A stretch of DNA of 48,776 nucleotides from Verrucomicrobiota bacterium. GTDB taxonomy: Bacteria; Verrucomicrobiota; Verrucomicrobiia; Limisphaerales; SIBE01. Positions within the stretch are counted from its first letter, which is position 1; each line of letters starts with the position of its first letter. The notes under the pieces were generated by a model, which was not told the DNA's origin, searched no databases, and was given only the letters and a program-made list of their open reading frames with translations. The position numbers were made by a program, and so were the translations under genes. Below, one piece after another: positions 34,801 through 43,582 of the stretch. Location: positions 1 to 48,776 of the forward strand of contig VHDE01000040.1 of assembly GCA_016871515.1 (NCBI GenBank), in the 5' to 3' direction.

Positions 34801-35919
34801 ATGAAAGCCACCTCGATCACGCTGTTCCGTTTTATCGCCGTTCTGCTCGTGGTTGGTCGTCCGATTACCTTGCTGTCCGCGGCGGAAAATGCTCCACGCA
34901 AGACGACCGTGACCATTGACGGCGAACGCTTCCTCATCAACGGCCAGCCGACCTACGCGGGCGGCGCGTGGAATGGCCACAAGATTGAAGGGCTGCTTAT
35001 GAACGCGCGTCTCGTGCAGGCAACGTTCGACGATCGTAATCCAGAGACGATCCGCAAATGGGCTTATCCCGACACCGGGCGTTGGGATGCGGAACGGAAC
35101 ACGCGTGAATTCCTCGCCGCGATGCCTGTCTGGAAACGGCACGGCCTTCTGTCGTTCACGATCAATTTCCAAGGCGGTTCGCCCGAAGGCTACTCAGCCC
35201 AGCAACCTTGGCACAATTCCGCGTTCGAAGCGGACGGATCCTTGCGCGCCGATTACCTCGAGCGCATGCGCCGAATTCTCGATTTCGCTGACGAACTCGG
35301 GATGGTTCCCATCCTTGGCTATTTTTACTTCGGGCAAGACCAACGCTTCGCCAACGAGGAAGCAGTTATTCGTGCTGTTGATCAAGCGACGAAATGGGTT
35401 CTCGAGGGCGGCTGGCGCAACGTGCTCCTCGAGATTAATAACGAGTCCAACGTCCGTTACGATCATGACATCCTCAAACCTGCGCGCGTGCATGAGTTAA
35501 TTGAGCGCGTCAAGCAGACCACACGCGACAGACGGCGGCTCTATGTCAGCACCTCATATGGCGGCAATACCGTGCCGCGCGAGAACGTCGTCCGCGCTTC
35601 GGATTTCCTCCTGCTTCACGGCAACGGCGTCGGCGACCCCAAGCGCATCGCGGAAATGGTTCGGCAAACGCGCGCCGTTCCCGGCTACGCGCCCAAGCCG
35701 ATTCTGTTTAACGAGGACGATCATTTCAATTTCGACCAGCCGACGAACAATTTCATCGCTTCGGTCGGCGAATACGCGTCGTGGGGGTATTTCGATTTCC
35801 GCATGCGAGGAGAGGGTTTCGACGAAGGGTACCAAAGTGTGCCAGTCAACTGGGGAATCAGTTCCGAACGCAAGCGCGGCTTCTTCCGGCTCCTGGCTGA
35901 GATCACGGGGCAGAAGTGA
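34801..35919 (+). CDS. Secreted glycoside-hydrolase-like protein (TIM-barrel, GH5-like)
   Basis: A 372-residue protein with an N-terminal signal peptide (ITLFRFIAVLLVV, cleaved near LLSAAE). The sequence reads as a (beta/alpha)8 barrel. Two candidate acids are placed as in clan GH-A: an Asn-Glu pair in VLLEINNESNVRYDH (Glu215) as acid/base and Glu305 in KPILFNEDDHFNF as nucleophile. Other features are YAGGAWNGHK, LLSFTINFQGGSPEGY and FADELGMVPILGYFYFGQDQ. I cannot place it in a numbered GH family; the Verrucomicrobia have many such uncharacterised relatives. It may act on plant or algal polysaccharide together with the CE15 esterase, but there is no operon link. Confidence 0.8.
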   Translation: MKATSITLFRFIAVLLVVGRPITLLSAAENAPRKTTVTIDGERFLINGQPTYAGGAWNGHKIEGLLMNARLVQATFDDRNPETIRKWAYPDTGRWDAERNTREFLAAMPVWKRHGLLSFTINFQGGSPEGYSAQQPWHNSAFEADGSLRADYLERMRRILDFADELGMVPILGYFYFGQDQRFANEEAVIRAVDQATKWVLEGGWRNVLLEINNESNVRYDHDILKPARVHELIERVKQTTRDRRRLYVSTSYGGNTVPRENVVRASDFLLLHGNGVGDPKRIAEMVRQTRAVPGYAPKPILFNEDDHFNFDQPTNNFIASVGEYASWGYFDFRMRGEGFDEGYQSVPVNWGISSERKRGFFRLLAEITGQK

Positions 35920-35924
35920 ATGAA

Positions 35925-37256
35925 TCAGCGTGCGACAGTAAACGTGATGTCTTGGTGGTTCATCACGCGGGTGCGCCGCTTGGTTTCCTTGCCACCGTTA
36001 TCGGCGCTGTCGCGACCAATGCTGTATATAGTGTAACCCTTTTCCAGGCGCTTGTATCGCAGCGGGCGGCCATCGAAGGGATCGGTTGGGACGACAGCGA
36101 TGAATCGTGGCGCTAAGTCGTCGAGCGATACGGGCAATTGGCCTTTCTCCAAACGGTGGCCTTCGATGGCTAATGCGGCCTGAGCTGCCCTTAGATAAGC
36201 GGCTTTTTCCGCAAAACCCGCTTCGCTCTCGGCAATCGAACGGAGCTTGCGTGAAAGCATAAAATGAGGGCGGCGCGAGAGATAAGTTTCGAAACGTTGG
36301 TCCAATTCCTTCGCTTTGGTCAATCGCTCCGGATAATTGAGCCGGGACATGGCCATCCATTCGTCCGCGCCGTTTACATAAGAAAGAGAATCCAAATCCC
36401 GAATCCCGGTCATGCGAAGCGCTCTAAATATCATGCTGAAGAGAATAGACTGTTCGCGGCCTAAGTCCGGACGTGTCACCTGATAGAACAGTTCCTGTGG
36501 GAGATAATAAGCGGTCAAATCGACGGCTCGTTGGCCTGCTAAGACGCGGTCAAATTTCGATTCATTCTCCACATCAGACAAGAGCCTGAGCAGTCTCTTC
36601 AGATCTGTTTTGGACACCTGATGTTGCCCCAACAATTCTTCAAGACTTGAACCGATCAACTGGAGGCACATCGATCTGATCCACGCGGCGCTTGTGTTGA
36701 GATCTGCTGCCAATGTGCGAGCCAGTCCAAATGAGGCTGCGATTGATTCTACAGCGCTCGCTACGTCCCCTGCATTCGCGCGCAGCAGAGCTTCCGCTCG
36801 GGTGAGCAAGGCGAGCTGATAAATGGAATGATGGTGCAGAGGCCGGTAAGCTGCGCCGATGTTTGAATCGATGGGAAAGCGGCTTCGCGGCCAGCTGGCT
36901 GCCTGATGAACGGCCCGTAAGGCAACGACGTTATTGGACAACAGCCGGTCGATCTTCTGTTTTGAATCGACATTTAAAGCGACATTCCCGGCCAACGACA
37001 TTAGTTGCCCCAATAATGCCGGCGGGACGGCGATTGAGGCCGCGGCTTCCAATATCTTCAAGGCCGCGTTCTCGTCATCGGGCGCCGCTGGTTGCCAGCG
37101 GTCGAGTTCTGCGAGCGTGACCGGTTGCTGCGCGGCTCGCAAAGCATCGAGGCGAACTTGAAGCCGGCGGGCGGATGAGAATCGATGCCAGGCAAACCAT
37201 AGGTTGACCCAAACCAGCTTTGCCACGCAGTGTGCGCGGCCATAAGCCGATGGCAA
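35925..37256 (-). CDS. Hypothetical protein with pseudopilin-like C-terminal domain
   Basis: A 443-residue protein. Near the N-terminus is one weak hydrophobic stretch (KLVWVNLWFAWHRF), then a helical region beginning RLQVRLDALRAAQQPVTLAELDRWQPAAPDDENAALKI, a pattern seen in many Planctomycetes/Verrucomicrobia proteins of unknown function. The last 60 residues (LDDLAPRFIAVVPTDPFDGR, PLRYKRLEKGYTIYSIGRDS, ADNGGKE) resemble the C-terminus of type II secretion pseudopilins such as GspG, including the 'DPFDGRPLRYK..YSIG.D..D' arrangement. Its start overlaps the upstream permease gene by 182 bases in a different frame, so either the start is too early or one of the two frames is damaged. Confidence 0.72.
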   Translation of the reverse strand: MPSAYGRAHCVAKLVWVNLWFAWHRFSSARRLQVRLDALRAAQQPVTLAELDRWQPAAPDDENAALKILEAAASIAVPPALLGQLMSLAGNVALNVDSKQKIDRLLSNNVVALRAVHQAASWPRSRFPIDSNIGAAYRPLHHHSIYQLALLTRAEALLRANAGDVASAVESIAASFGLARTLAADLNTSAAWIRSMCLQLIGSSLEELLGQHQVSKTDLKRLLRLLSDVENESKFDRVLAGQRAVDLTAYYLPQELFYQVTRPDLGREQSILFSMIFRALRMTGIRDLDSLSYVNGADEWMAMSRLNYPERLTKAKELDQRFETYLSRRPHFMLSRKLRSIAESEAGFAEKAAYLRAAQAALAIEGHRLEKGQLPVSLDDLAPRFIAVVPTDPFDGRPLRYKRLEKGYTIYSIGRDSADNGGKETKRRTRVMNHQDITFTVAR

Positions 37257-38823
37257 ACATGAATTCGACCGAGAAGAAGCCTGCGCTGAAAATAATCCAA
37301 GGCAAGGCGAGCAAGCGCGCCACTGTTACGATCAGCGCCCGGCCGGCCGAATTGCAAATCAGCGACTGCCACATGCCGAGCCATTTCAGAGTGATTAAGT
37401 CTGCGATCAAGAGGACCATTCCAGCGGCGAACGTAAGAATCACCTCTGCCCTATTCGCATTGAACACTCTCGCATTCAGGCCCGCCCACATCAGCGCGAC
37501 GCCGACCGTCAGGATGACAGCCACGGGCTTGGCGAATTGCCGCCGCAGAGCCAGGGCTTGGCTGTTCGCGAGCGCCTTGACGCTGAGGGGAGAGGTTAGG
37601 ATCAATTCGCGAGCGCCGCAGCGGCGGTCTTCAACCAATCGCGCGCAAGCTTCAGACGCATACCAAACCTTCAAAAAAGCGCTTAGGAAAAACAGCCAGC
37701 CCGCCGAAGACGACCACTCCAGGAGGGCTTCAGGTTCTGTTGTGTAAACGAGATACCAGAGACAACCGAGCAGGCCGAGAAACAGCCAGACATAGTTGAC
37801 CTTGAGCCGATCGCGTCCGGCCAGCCAAAGAAAAGGATTCCGATCGAGCAATCGCTTTCGAAACGCTTTGCGGACCGCGCGTGCGCCGTAACTCCATTGT
37901 TGCCATCGCTCGCGCCAACGCAGCCGTCGAACGCTGCGAGGCCGATCTCGGAAGGTTCGTGGAAGAATGACAGCAGCCAGCCCTAGCAGACCCCAGCCGA
38001 TCACGTGCGCGGTTAGCAGGGCGTGGTAAAACTCTCGAACCATCAGCTTGCTCACAACGCCGGTGCGGGCGAGTTCGAATGCGTAGTACGGGCTCGGCAT
38101 CAGAAAAGCCGTCTCCAGTGAAGTTCCAATTCCTCCAAAGCCATAGGCATAATAAAAGGCGACAGGGTAAGGCCCAAAGGTGATCAGAAGGATCAGTCCC
38201 AAAGTCGCAGTCAAAGCTTTGCGTTCGGCTCGGCTGACCGTCGAAACAAATACGCCTGCCGCCAGCGAAACGAAAAGAGTGTTGACCAGAACCAGCGCAA
38301 CACGGGCCAGTTCACTCCCGGCGACCCCACCGAGCATGACGGCCACACATAAAATTGGAAACATCGCCAGCAAGCCGTAAAACGCGGCTACCGACGACGA
38401 GACCAATTTTCCGAGAATGACATCGTAACCCTTGAGATCCGTCAGGAACAAAAGGCCCAGCGTGCCTTCACGCTTCTCGGCGCTGATACAGTCCGATGTG
38501 CTGCGAACACCCGCCAGGAGAGAGTAGGCGAAAGCCAGGATCGACAGCGCCGTGAAGAGCATCCGTCCTTGTTCGCTGCTGGTCGTTTGAAGGAGAACCA
38601 AAGAAACGGTAACCGCAGCACCAATCGCCAGAACAGCCATTCCGACGCGCCGCCAATACGGAGACAAGCGAGACGAGCCTTCAATTTTGTTGATCGGCCA
38701 ACGGAAATCGCGATAAATTTCGCCTCCATGCTGGCCAAAGCAACGTTCGTTCTTAAAGGAGTCGTCGCCTTCTTGGTATTGGTTCTTAATGGTCGTGGGG
38801 CCGATCTGCTTCCACCGGGTCAT
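37075..38823 (-). CDS. ABC-2 type transporter permease
   Basis: A large membrane protein, about 580 residues if it starts at ATG 38823. It contains the block SAEKREGTLGLLFLTDLKGYDVI and about a dozen membrane helices (AAFYGLLAMFPILCVAVMLG, ALTATLGLILLITFGPY, VNYVWLFLGLLGCLWYLVY, AEVILTFAAGMVLLIADLI). It is the full-length version of the pseudogene at 17644-18825. Both ends are uncertain. The start would overlap the divergent amidohydrolase by nearly 100 bases, and a start closer to IYRDFRWPINKIEGSSRL is likely, possibly with a rare start codon. The C-terminus runs on in an overlapping frame with the next gene. No ATPase gene is adjacent. Confidence 0.75.
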   Translation of the reverse strand: MTRWKQIGPTTIKNQYQEGDDSFKNERCFGQHGGEIYRDFRWPINKIEGSSRLSPYWRRVGMAVLAIGAAVTVSLVLLQTTSSEQGRMLFTALSILAFAYSLLAGVRSTSDCISAEKREGTLGLLFLTDLKGYDVILGKLVSSSVAAFYGLLAMFPILCVAVMLGGVAGSELARVALVLVNTLFVSLAAGVFVSTVSRAERKALTATLGLILLITFGPYPVAFYYAYGFGGIGTSLETAFLMPSPYYAFELARTGVVSKLMVREFYHALLTAHVIGWGLLGLAAVILPRTFRDRPRSVRRLRWRERWQQWSYGARAVRKAFRKRLLDRNPFLWLAGRDRLKVNYVWLFLGLLGCLWYLVYTTEPEALLEWSSSAGWLFFLSAFLKVWYASEACARLVEDRRCGARELILTSPLSVKALANSQALALRRQFAKPVAVILTVGVALMWAGLNARVFNANRAEVILTFAAGMVLLIADLITLKWLGMWQSLICNSAGRALIVTVARLLALPWIIFSAGFFSVEFMFAIGLWPRTLRGKAGLGQPMVCLASILIRPPASSSPRCFASRAATGHARRTRPLATSGAR

Positions 38824-41649
38824 CGGCCGATCCCGCCCGGCGTTCACGCCTTGGTGGGCGGAAAAGTCCATGTGCGTCCCGGTCTCGTGGTCGATGCTGC
38901 GACCATCGTCATTCGCGATGGGTTGATCGAGGCGGTCGGCAAAGAAGTGAAACCGCCGGATGAGGCCCGCGTTTGGGACCTCAAAGGCTTTACGGTTTAT
39001 GCAGGCTTTATCGATGCCTATCTGACATGCGCATCCGTTCCCCCAGCTTCTCAGGAAAGATTGGATCGAGACTTAACCGCTGGAGCCACCGGGTTCTTTG
39101 GTGTTTCCGGCTCGGAACGCGATCCGGGCCAGCCGGGGCCGGGCAACGAGATCGCCCAGATTACGCCGGAGCGGCGCGTTGGAACCACGTATACGCCCGA
39201 CGCGAAAATTCTCGACTCGCTGCGTCAAGTTGGATTCACCGCCGGCAATGTCGTGCCTGAAAGAGGTATCCTTCGTGGAACGAGTGCGTTGATCGCGTTT
39301 TCCGACGCCAACCCTAACGACGCGCTGATCAAGGCCGATGTCTTTCAGCACGCCGTGTTCGCAGCAGACAGTGGCGCTCGCGCCGCCTATCCGGCATCAC
39401 TGATGGGAATCCTCGCCGTGCTGAGGCAGACTTTTTTCGATGCCGAGCATTATGCGCGTGAACACGCTGATCACGAACAACGCCCGGAAGGACGCGTCCG
39501 GCCCGCTTTCAATCCCTCCTTGCAGGCCCTCAAGCCGGTTTTGGAAAAGCGGACTTCATTGGTCGTCGAACCTAGAAGTGCGCTCATGGTGGACCGCGCG
39601 GCTCATCTGATTCGCGAATTAGGACTCAATGCCATATTTGTTTCCAGCGGTCAGGAATGGCGCCGGCCGCAGTTGGCCAAGGCGGCCGGCGGAGCATTTG
39701 TTGTCCCGCTTAACTTTCCGGAATTGTCCAAGTTGCCCGAAGATGACGATTGGAATGGCGTGACGCTGGACCAATTGCGAGTTTGGGATTGGGCGGCAGA
39801 AAACCCGGCGGTCCTCAGGAAACAACACATCGAGATCGCATTAACAACCTACGGGCTCTCGGATCGCAAAAGCTTTCGCAAGAACCTGCGTTCGGCGTTA
39901 GATCGCGGACTTTCCGAGGAAGATGCGCTGGCGGCGTTGACGGTTGTGCCGGCGCGGCTTTGTGGAGTTGACAAACAGGCGGGAACAATTGAACCGGGCA
40001 AGCTGGCCAATCTGACCGTGGTCGCGGGATCGAACTATTTCAACCCGGAAAACAAAGTCGATGCCGTCTGGATTGACGGCCGCATTTATCGAGTCGAACA
40101 CGAAAAACTTAAACAGGTCGCATCCACCGGCAAGGCTTCTGTAAACCCATCGAAAGAAGCCGATGATAAGACCAAGGAAACTGAGAGCAAAGCCAGCGAC
40201 GAAAGAGCAAACAAGGAGACGACGCGCCGGGACCTCCTCAAAAATCGCGTGGCTCGCTCGCCACAGCATAAGAGAAACCCACTCGCTGAACCGCGCGGCA
40301 TCTTAATTCGCGACGCCACCATCTGGACCTGCGGACCGGCTCAACGCATCGAAAAGGGGAGCCTTTTGATCGTCGATGGCAAGATCAGCAAAGTGAGTGA
40401 CACGCCGATTTCCGAGGAAGCGGGATTGCCCGCCGGCTCGCTGCTGGTGATCGATGGCCGAGGCAAACACGTGACGCCCGGCATCATCGACGCGCACAGC
40501 CACGCGATGATTTTAGGCGGAGTCAACGAATCGACGTTGCCTTCAACCGCGATGGTGCGCGTTAGTGACGTCGTCAATTCGGAAACGGACAATATCTATC
40601 GCCAGCTCGCCGGCGGCGTCACGGCGGCGAATTTGTTGCATGGGTCGGCGAATCCCATCGGCGGCCAGAATTGCCTGATCAAACTGAAGGAAGGCGCCGC
40701 GCCTGCGGACTTAAAAATCCCTGGCGCGCCGAGCGGAATCAAGTTCGCCTTGGGTGAGAACGTTAAGCAATCCAATTCGGGCGAGAGAAACACGACGCGG
40801 TTTCCTCAAACCCGAATGGGAGTCCGCACTTTCTTCGCCAACCGTTTTATCGCTGCGAAACAGTACCTTCAGGAATGGGACAAGTTCAAAGCCAATGGCG
40901 GGCGGCGGCCGCGCCGGGATTTGGAATTGGAAGCGCTCGGTGAAATTCTGGAAGGCAAGCGCTGGATTCATTGTCATTCGTACCGACAGGACGAGATTCT
41001 GATGTTTTTGCGATTGATGGAGGATTTCGGCGTGAAGGTGGGCACGCTCCAGCACGTGCTCGAGGGTTACAAAGTCGCGGATGAAATTGCCAAGCATGGC
41101 GCCGGCGCGTCCGCTTTTTCGGATTGGTGGGGTTACAAGTTCGAGGTTTACGATGCCATTCCGTACGCGGGCAGTTTGATGCGCGACCGCGGCGTGCTCG
41201 TTTCGTTTAATTCCGATGACGCTGACTTGGCGCGGCGGTTGTATTTGGAGGCGGCCAAGGCGGTCAAATATGGCAACACGTCCGAAGAGGAAGCGTTGAA
41301 GTTCGTCACACTGAATCCTGCCAAACAACTCCGCATTCAGAAACGCATCGGTTCGCTGGAGGCGGGCAAGGACGCTGATTTTGTCATCTGGTCCCAATCG
41401 CCGCTCGATTCCGGAACGGTTTGCTTGGAGACATGGATTGAGGGGAAGAAATATTTCGATCGTGCGCTGGACGCCGAACGTTCCGCCGACCGTGAAAAAG
41501 AATGGAACGCGCTCCTCGCAAAAGCCAAGAAGGTCCTGGATGCGGCCGGCCCAAGCGACAAATCAGACGCGCGCGCTCAATCTGCCTTTTTCGAACACGC
41601 CCTCGAGTATCGCTACGATTATGAGAACAGGCATTGCGATCATGAATAA
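38728..41649 (+). CDS. Exported protein with two amidohydrolase domains, first degenerate
   Basis: 973 residues, start ATG 38728 with a signal peptide (VLKGVVAFLVLVLN). The first domain (about 45-460) has the amidohydrolase entry sheet (AATIVIRDGLIEAVGKEV) but AGFIDAYLTCAS in place of the metal-binding His-x-His motif, so it has no usual binuclear site. A highly charged linker follows (about 470-510, KEADDKTKETESKASDERAN). The second domain (about 520-960) has the complete set: GIIDAHSHAMI, WIHCHSYRQDEIL, GTLQHVLEGYK and VSFNSDDADLARR, then the TLNPAKQLRIQ and GSLEAGKDADFV ending. This matches imidazolonepropionase-like/prolidase-like hydrolases. A second, smaller relative follows at 42176, both exported, so they may form a unit. 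Substrate unknown. Confidence 0.9.
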   Translation: MLAKATFVLKGVVAFLVLVLNGRGADLLPPGHRPIPPGVHALVGGKVHVRPGLVVDAATIVIRDGLIEAVGKEVKPPDEARVWDLKGFTVYAGFIDAYLTCASVPPASQERLDRDLTAGATGFFGVSGSERDPGQPGPGNEIAQITPERRVGTTYTPDAKILDSLRQVGFTAGNVVPERGILRGTSALIAFSDANPNDALIKADVFQHAVFAADSGARAAYPASLMGILAVLRQTFFDAEHYAREHADHEQRPEGRVRPAFNPSLQALKPVLEKRTSLVVEPRSALMVDRAAHLIRELGLNAIFVSSGQEWRRPQLAKAAGGAFVVPLNFPELSKLPEDDDWNGVTLDQLRVWDWAAENPAVLRKQHIEIALTTYGLSDRKSFRKNLRSALDRGLSEEDALAALTVVPARLCGVDKQAGTIEPGKLANLTVVAGSNYFNPENKVDAVWIDGRIYRVEHEKLKQVASTGKASVNPSKEADDKTKETESKASDERANKETTRRDLLKNRVARSPQHKRNPLAEPRGILIRDATIWTCGPAQRIEKGSLLIVDGKISKVSDTPISEEAGLPAGSLLVIDGRGKHVTPGIIDAHSHAMILGGVNESTLPSTAMVRVSDVVNSETDNIYRQLAGGVTAANLLHGSANPIGGQNCLIKLKEGAAPADLKIPGAPSGIKFALGENVKQSNSGERNTTRFPQTRMGVRTFFANRFIAAKQYLQEWDKFKANGGRRPRRDLELEALGEILEGKRWIHCHSYRQDEILMFLRLMEDFGVKVGTLQHVLEGYKVADEIAKHGAGASAFSDWWGYKFEVYDAIPYAGSLMRDRGVLVSFNSDDADLARRLYLEAAKAVKYGNTSEEEALKFVTLNPAKQLRIQKRIGSLEAGKDADFVIWSQSPLDSGTVCLETWIEGKKYFDRALDAERSADREKEWNALLAKAKKVLDAAGPSDKSDARAQSAFFEHALEYRYDYENRHCDHE

Positions 41650-41721
41650 CGCGACGCGCCAAACGCCGGTCCACGGACGCATCTCGAGACAACCATCGTT
41701 GGGTGCCAACGCGGGCGCTTC

Positions 41722-42139
41722 GCTCGTAACGCAGACTTGCAGTCTGCGCTGGAGTTTGGACATTTTGATAAACCAAGCGCATCCATCCCAAACGTGAACT
41801 TGGCTATTCTCCCGGAGGGAGATTTGACAATAGCCCGGCAGTTCACTGCCGGGTTGCGGTTTGCGATTGCAATTAGTCCCGCAGGGACGGCTGAATGGGC
41901 GCATGTCCTGCGTAAGTTCCTATTGAAGAAACATCGGATTGTAGATGACGAGAAATATCTGTGGGATTACTTCAGCCGTCCCGTTCGGGACTTACGGTTC
42001 ATGCTCTTCGCCTAACGGCGTTGAAACGCCGGGCTATTATCAGGTTCTCCCTACGGGAGAAGACTCAGACAGTTATGACTTCTCCAGAATGCAGAAAATG
42101 TCCAAACTCCGGGGCAGAGTGAAACTCTGCGTTACGAAC
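41722..42139. repeat. Large mirror-image array of five palindromic modules
   Basis: From the left: CGTAACGCAGACT-TGC-AGTCTGCG (41725-41748), GGAGTTTGGACATTTT (41751-41766), TTCTCCCGGAGGGAGA (41807-41822), AATAGCCCGGCAGTTCACTG plus CCGGGTT (41829-41855), and AATTAGTCCCGCAGGGACGG plus CTGAA (41871-41895). On the right the same modules return inverted and in reverse order: TTCAGCCGTCCCGTTCGGGA (41971-41990), AACGGCGTTGAAACGCCGGG (42015-42034), TTCTCCCTACGGGAGA (42045-42060), AAAATGTCCAAACTCC (42095-42110, perfect match) and GCAGAGTGAAACTCTGCGTT plus ACGAAC (42114-42139). The centre 41896-41970 is non-palindromic. It fills the whole gap between the two amidohydrolase genes; 42140-42175 holds the upstream part of the next gene. 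Confidence 0.9.
41899..41970 (+). pseudogene. C-terminal tail relic of an IS200-type Y1 transposase
   Basis: The non-palindromic centre of the array encodes HVLRKFLLKKHRIVDDEKYL followed by WDYF. This resembles the C-terminal end of IS200/REP-associated (Y1) transposases, which finish with a phrase like 'LLK+HGIEYDERYLWD'. Only about 25 residues are left, without the HUH or Tyr motifs, so it is inactive. The resemblance is from memory of the family and needs a search. Its position exactly at the centre of mirrored modules supports a link between transposase and array. Confidence 0.5.
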
Positions 42140-42175
42140 AACACACGTCCCGACCGGTGGAGTGGTTACGCCTTA

Positions 42176-43498
42176 ATGTTCGCCCTCGCATTCGCCCTCT
42201 CGAACGCAGCTCAAATTTGCGCCGAATCATTGTTATTGCGCGGCGCGACGGTCCATACCGTTTCGGGCGAAACTATCGCGCCTGGTGATGTCCTGATCCG
42301 GAACGGCAAAATCGCCGCCGTCGGCAAGACGATCAAGACGAACGATGCGACTGTTGTCAGCCTCACAGGCCAGCATTTGTACCCAGGATTGATTGCCGCG
42401 ACGTCATCGCTGGGCCTCACGGAAATCAACGCCGTCCGCGCTTCCCAAGACACATCCGAAGTGGGCGAGTACACTCCCGATGTTCAAGCGTGGATCGCGG
42501 TGAACCCGGATTCGGAACTGATACCAGTGGCGCGCGCCAACGGCATCGCCCACGCACTCACGGTTCCTTTGGGCGCTAGTGTGAGCGGCCAGTCAGGATT
42601 GATTGCGCTGGATGGATGGACCACGGAACAAATGACCATCAAACATCCTGCGGCCTTGCATCTTTTCTGGCCAAGCATGGTGCTGGAGCAGACGGCCCGC
42701 GGACAATCCCGAGGCAGCTCGAACACAAAATCTTTGGACGATCAGGCCAAAGACCGTGTGCGCAAGTTGAAGGAGATCGACGACTTTTTTACCGAGGCCG
42801 AGTCCTATGCGAAGGCTCAACGCGCGTCGAAAAAAGAAAACAGACAGTCATCAATATCGATTCCGGCTTGGGAGGCTATGCTGCCCTTCTTGCAAGGCCA
42901 GATACCGTTGGTGATTCACGCCAATGAAGTTCGCCAGATTAAAGCCGCCGTCAACTGGGCAGTCGGACGCAACTATCGGATCATTCTTGCCGGCGGTCGT
43001 GACGCCTGGATGGTTGCGAGTTTGCTCGCGGAACATAAGGTGCCAGTTATTTACGAAGCGATGTTTGATCTGCCGGCGCGCGATATAGAACCTTATGACG
43101 TTCATTTCAAAACCCCCGGACTGCTCCAGAAGGCGGGAGTGACTGTCATTTTTAGCCAAGGGGCTGGCGCGACGCCAGCCACCCAAGTTCGCAATCTTCC
43201 TTACGCGGCCGCGCAGGCTGCGGCCTTTGGTTTGCCGGCCGATGAAGCGCTGAAAGGCATAACACTTTATCCGGCTCGCATTCTGCAAGTGGCTGACCGC
43301 CTCGGTTCAATTGAGACCGGTAAGGATGCAACTCTGTTTGCGGCGGACGGAGATATTTTGGACATCCGCTCCCGCGTCACCAGAATCTGGATCGGCGGCA
43401 GGGAAGTCAGCTTGCAGAGCCGGCATACTCGCCTCTTCGAGAAATACAAAGGCCGGCCATCGTCGAAGCCTTCGGCGCCCGCGATTGGCGGCCAGTGA
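42176..43498 (+). CDS. Exported amidohydrolase-like protein with degenerate metal site
   Basis: 440 residues from ATG 42176, signal peptide MFALAFALSNAAQICA. The typical amidohydrolase entry (LLRGATVHTVSGETIAPGDV, IAAVGKTIKT) is followed by YPGLIAATSSLGLTEINAVR, where the usual His-x-His is replaced by Thr-Ser-Ser. Some other elements remain: LVIHANEVRQIKAAVNWA, RIILAGGRDAWMVASLLAEH, and the C-terminal GITLYPARILQVADRLGSIE plus TGKDATLFAADGDILD. The family 'PGLIDAGTSLGLTEI' is a known non-canonical branch. The frame reads upstream through the palindromic array to 41945, but the signal peptide decides the start. It is 526 bases after its large relative on the same strand. Confidence 0.88.
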   Translation: MFALAFALSNAAQICAESLLLRGATVHTVSGETIAPGDVLIRNGKIAAVGKTIKTNDATVVSLTGQHLYPGLIAATSSLGLTEINAVRASQDTSEVGEYTPDVQAWIAVNPDSELIPVARANGIAHALTVPLGASVSGQSGLIALDGWTTEQMTIKHPAALHLFWPSMVLEQTARGQSRGSSNTKSLDDQAKDRVRKLKEIDDFFTEAESYAKAQRASKKENRQSSISIPAWEAMLPFLQGQIPLVIHANEVRQIKAAVNWAVGRNYRIILAGGRDAWMVASLLAEHKVPVIYEAMFDLPARDIEPYDVHFKTPGLLQKAGVTVIFSQGAGATPATQVRNLPYAAAQAAAFGLPADEALKGITLYPARILQVADRLGSIETGKDATLFAADGDILDIRSRVTRIWIGGREVSLQSRHTRLFEKYKGRPSSKPSAPAIGGQ

Positions 43499-43582
43499 AC
43501 GAGAGGCAATTCCTTTTAGCTACGCTCACGCAGGCGAAGTTTCGCGTTCCAAACTTTGCCGCGTGAGATAAGGTCGAAACTT

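Noticed and set aside
41945..42175. N-terminal extension of the second amidohydrolase
   Set aside because: The extension translates the palindromic array. A signal peptide starting at ATG 42176 gives the natural start.
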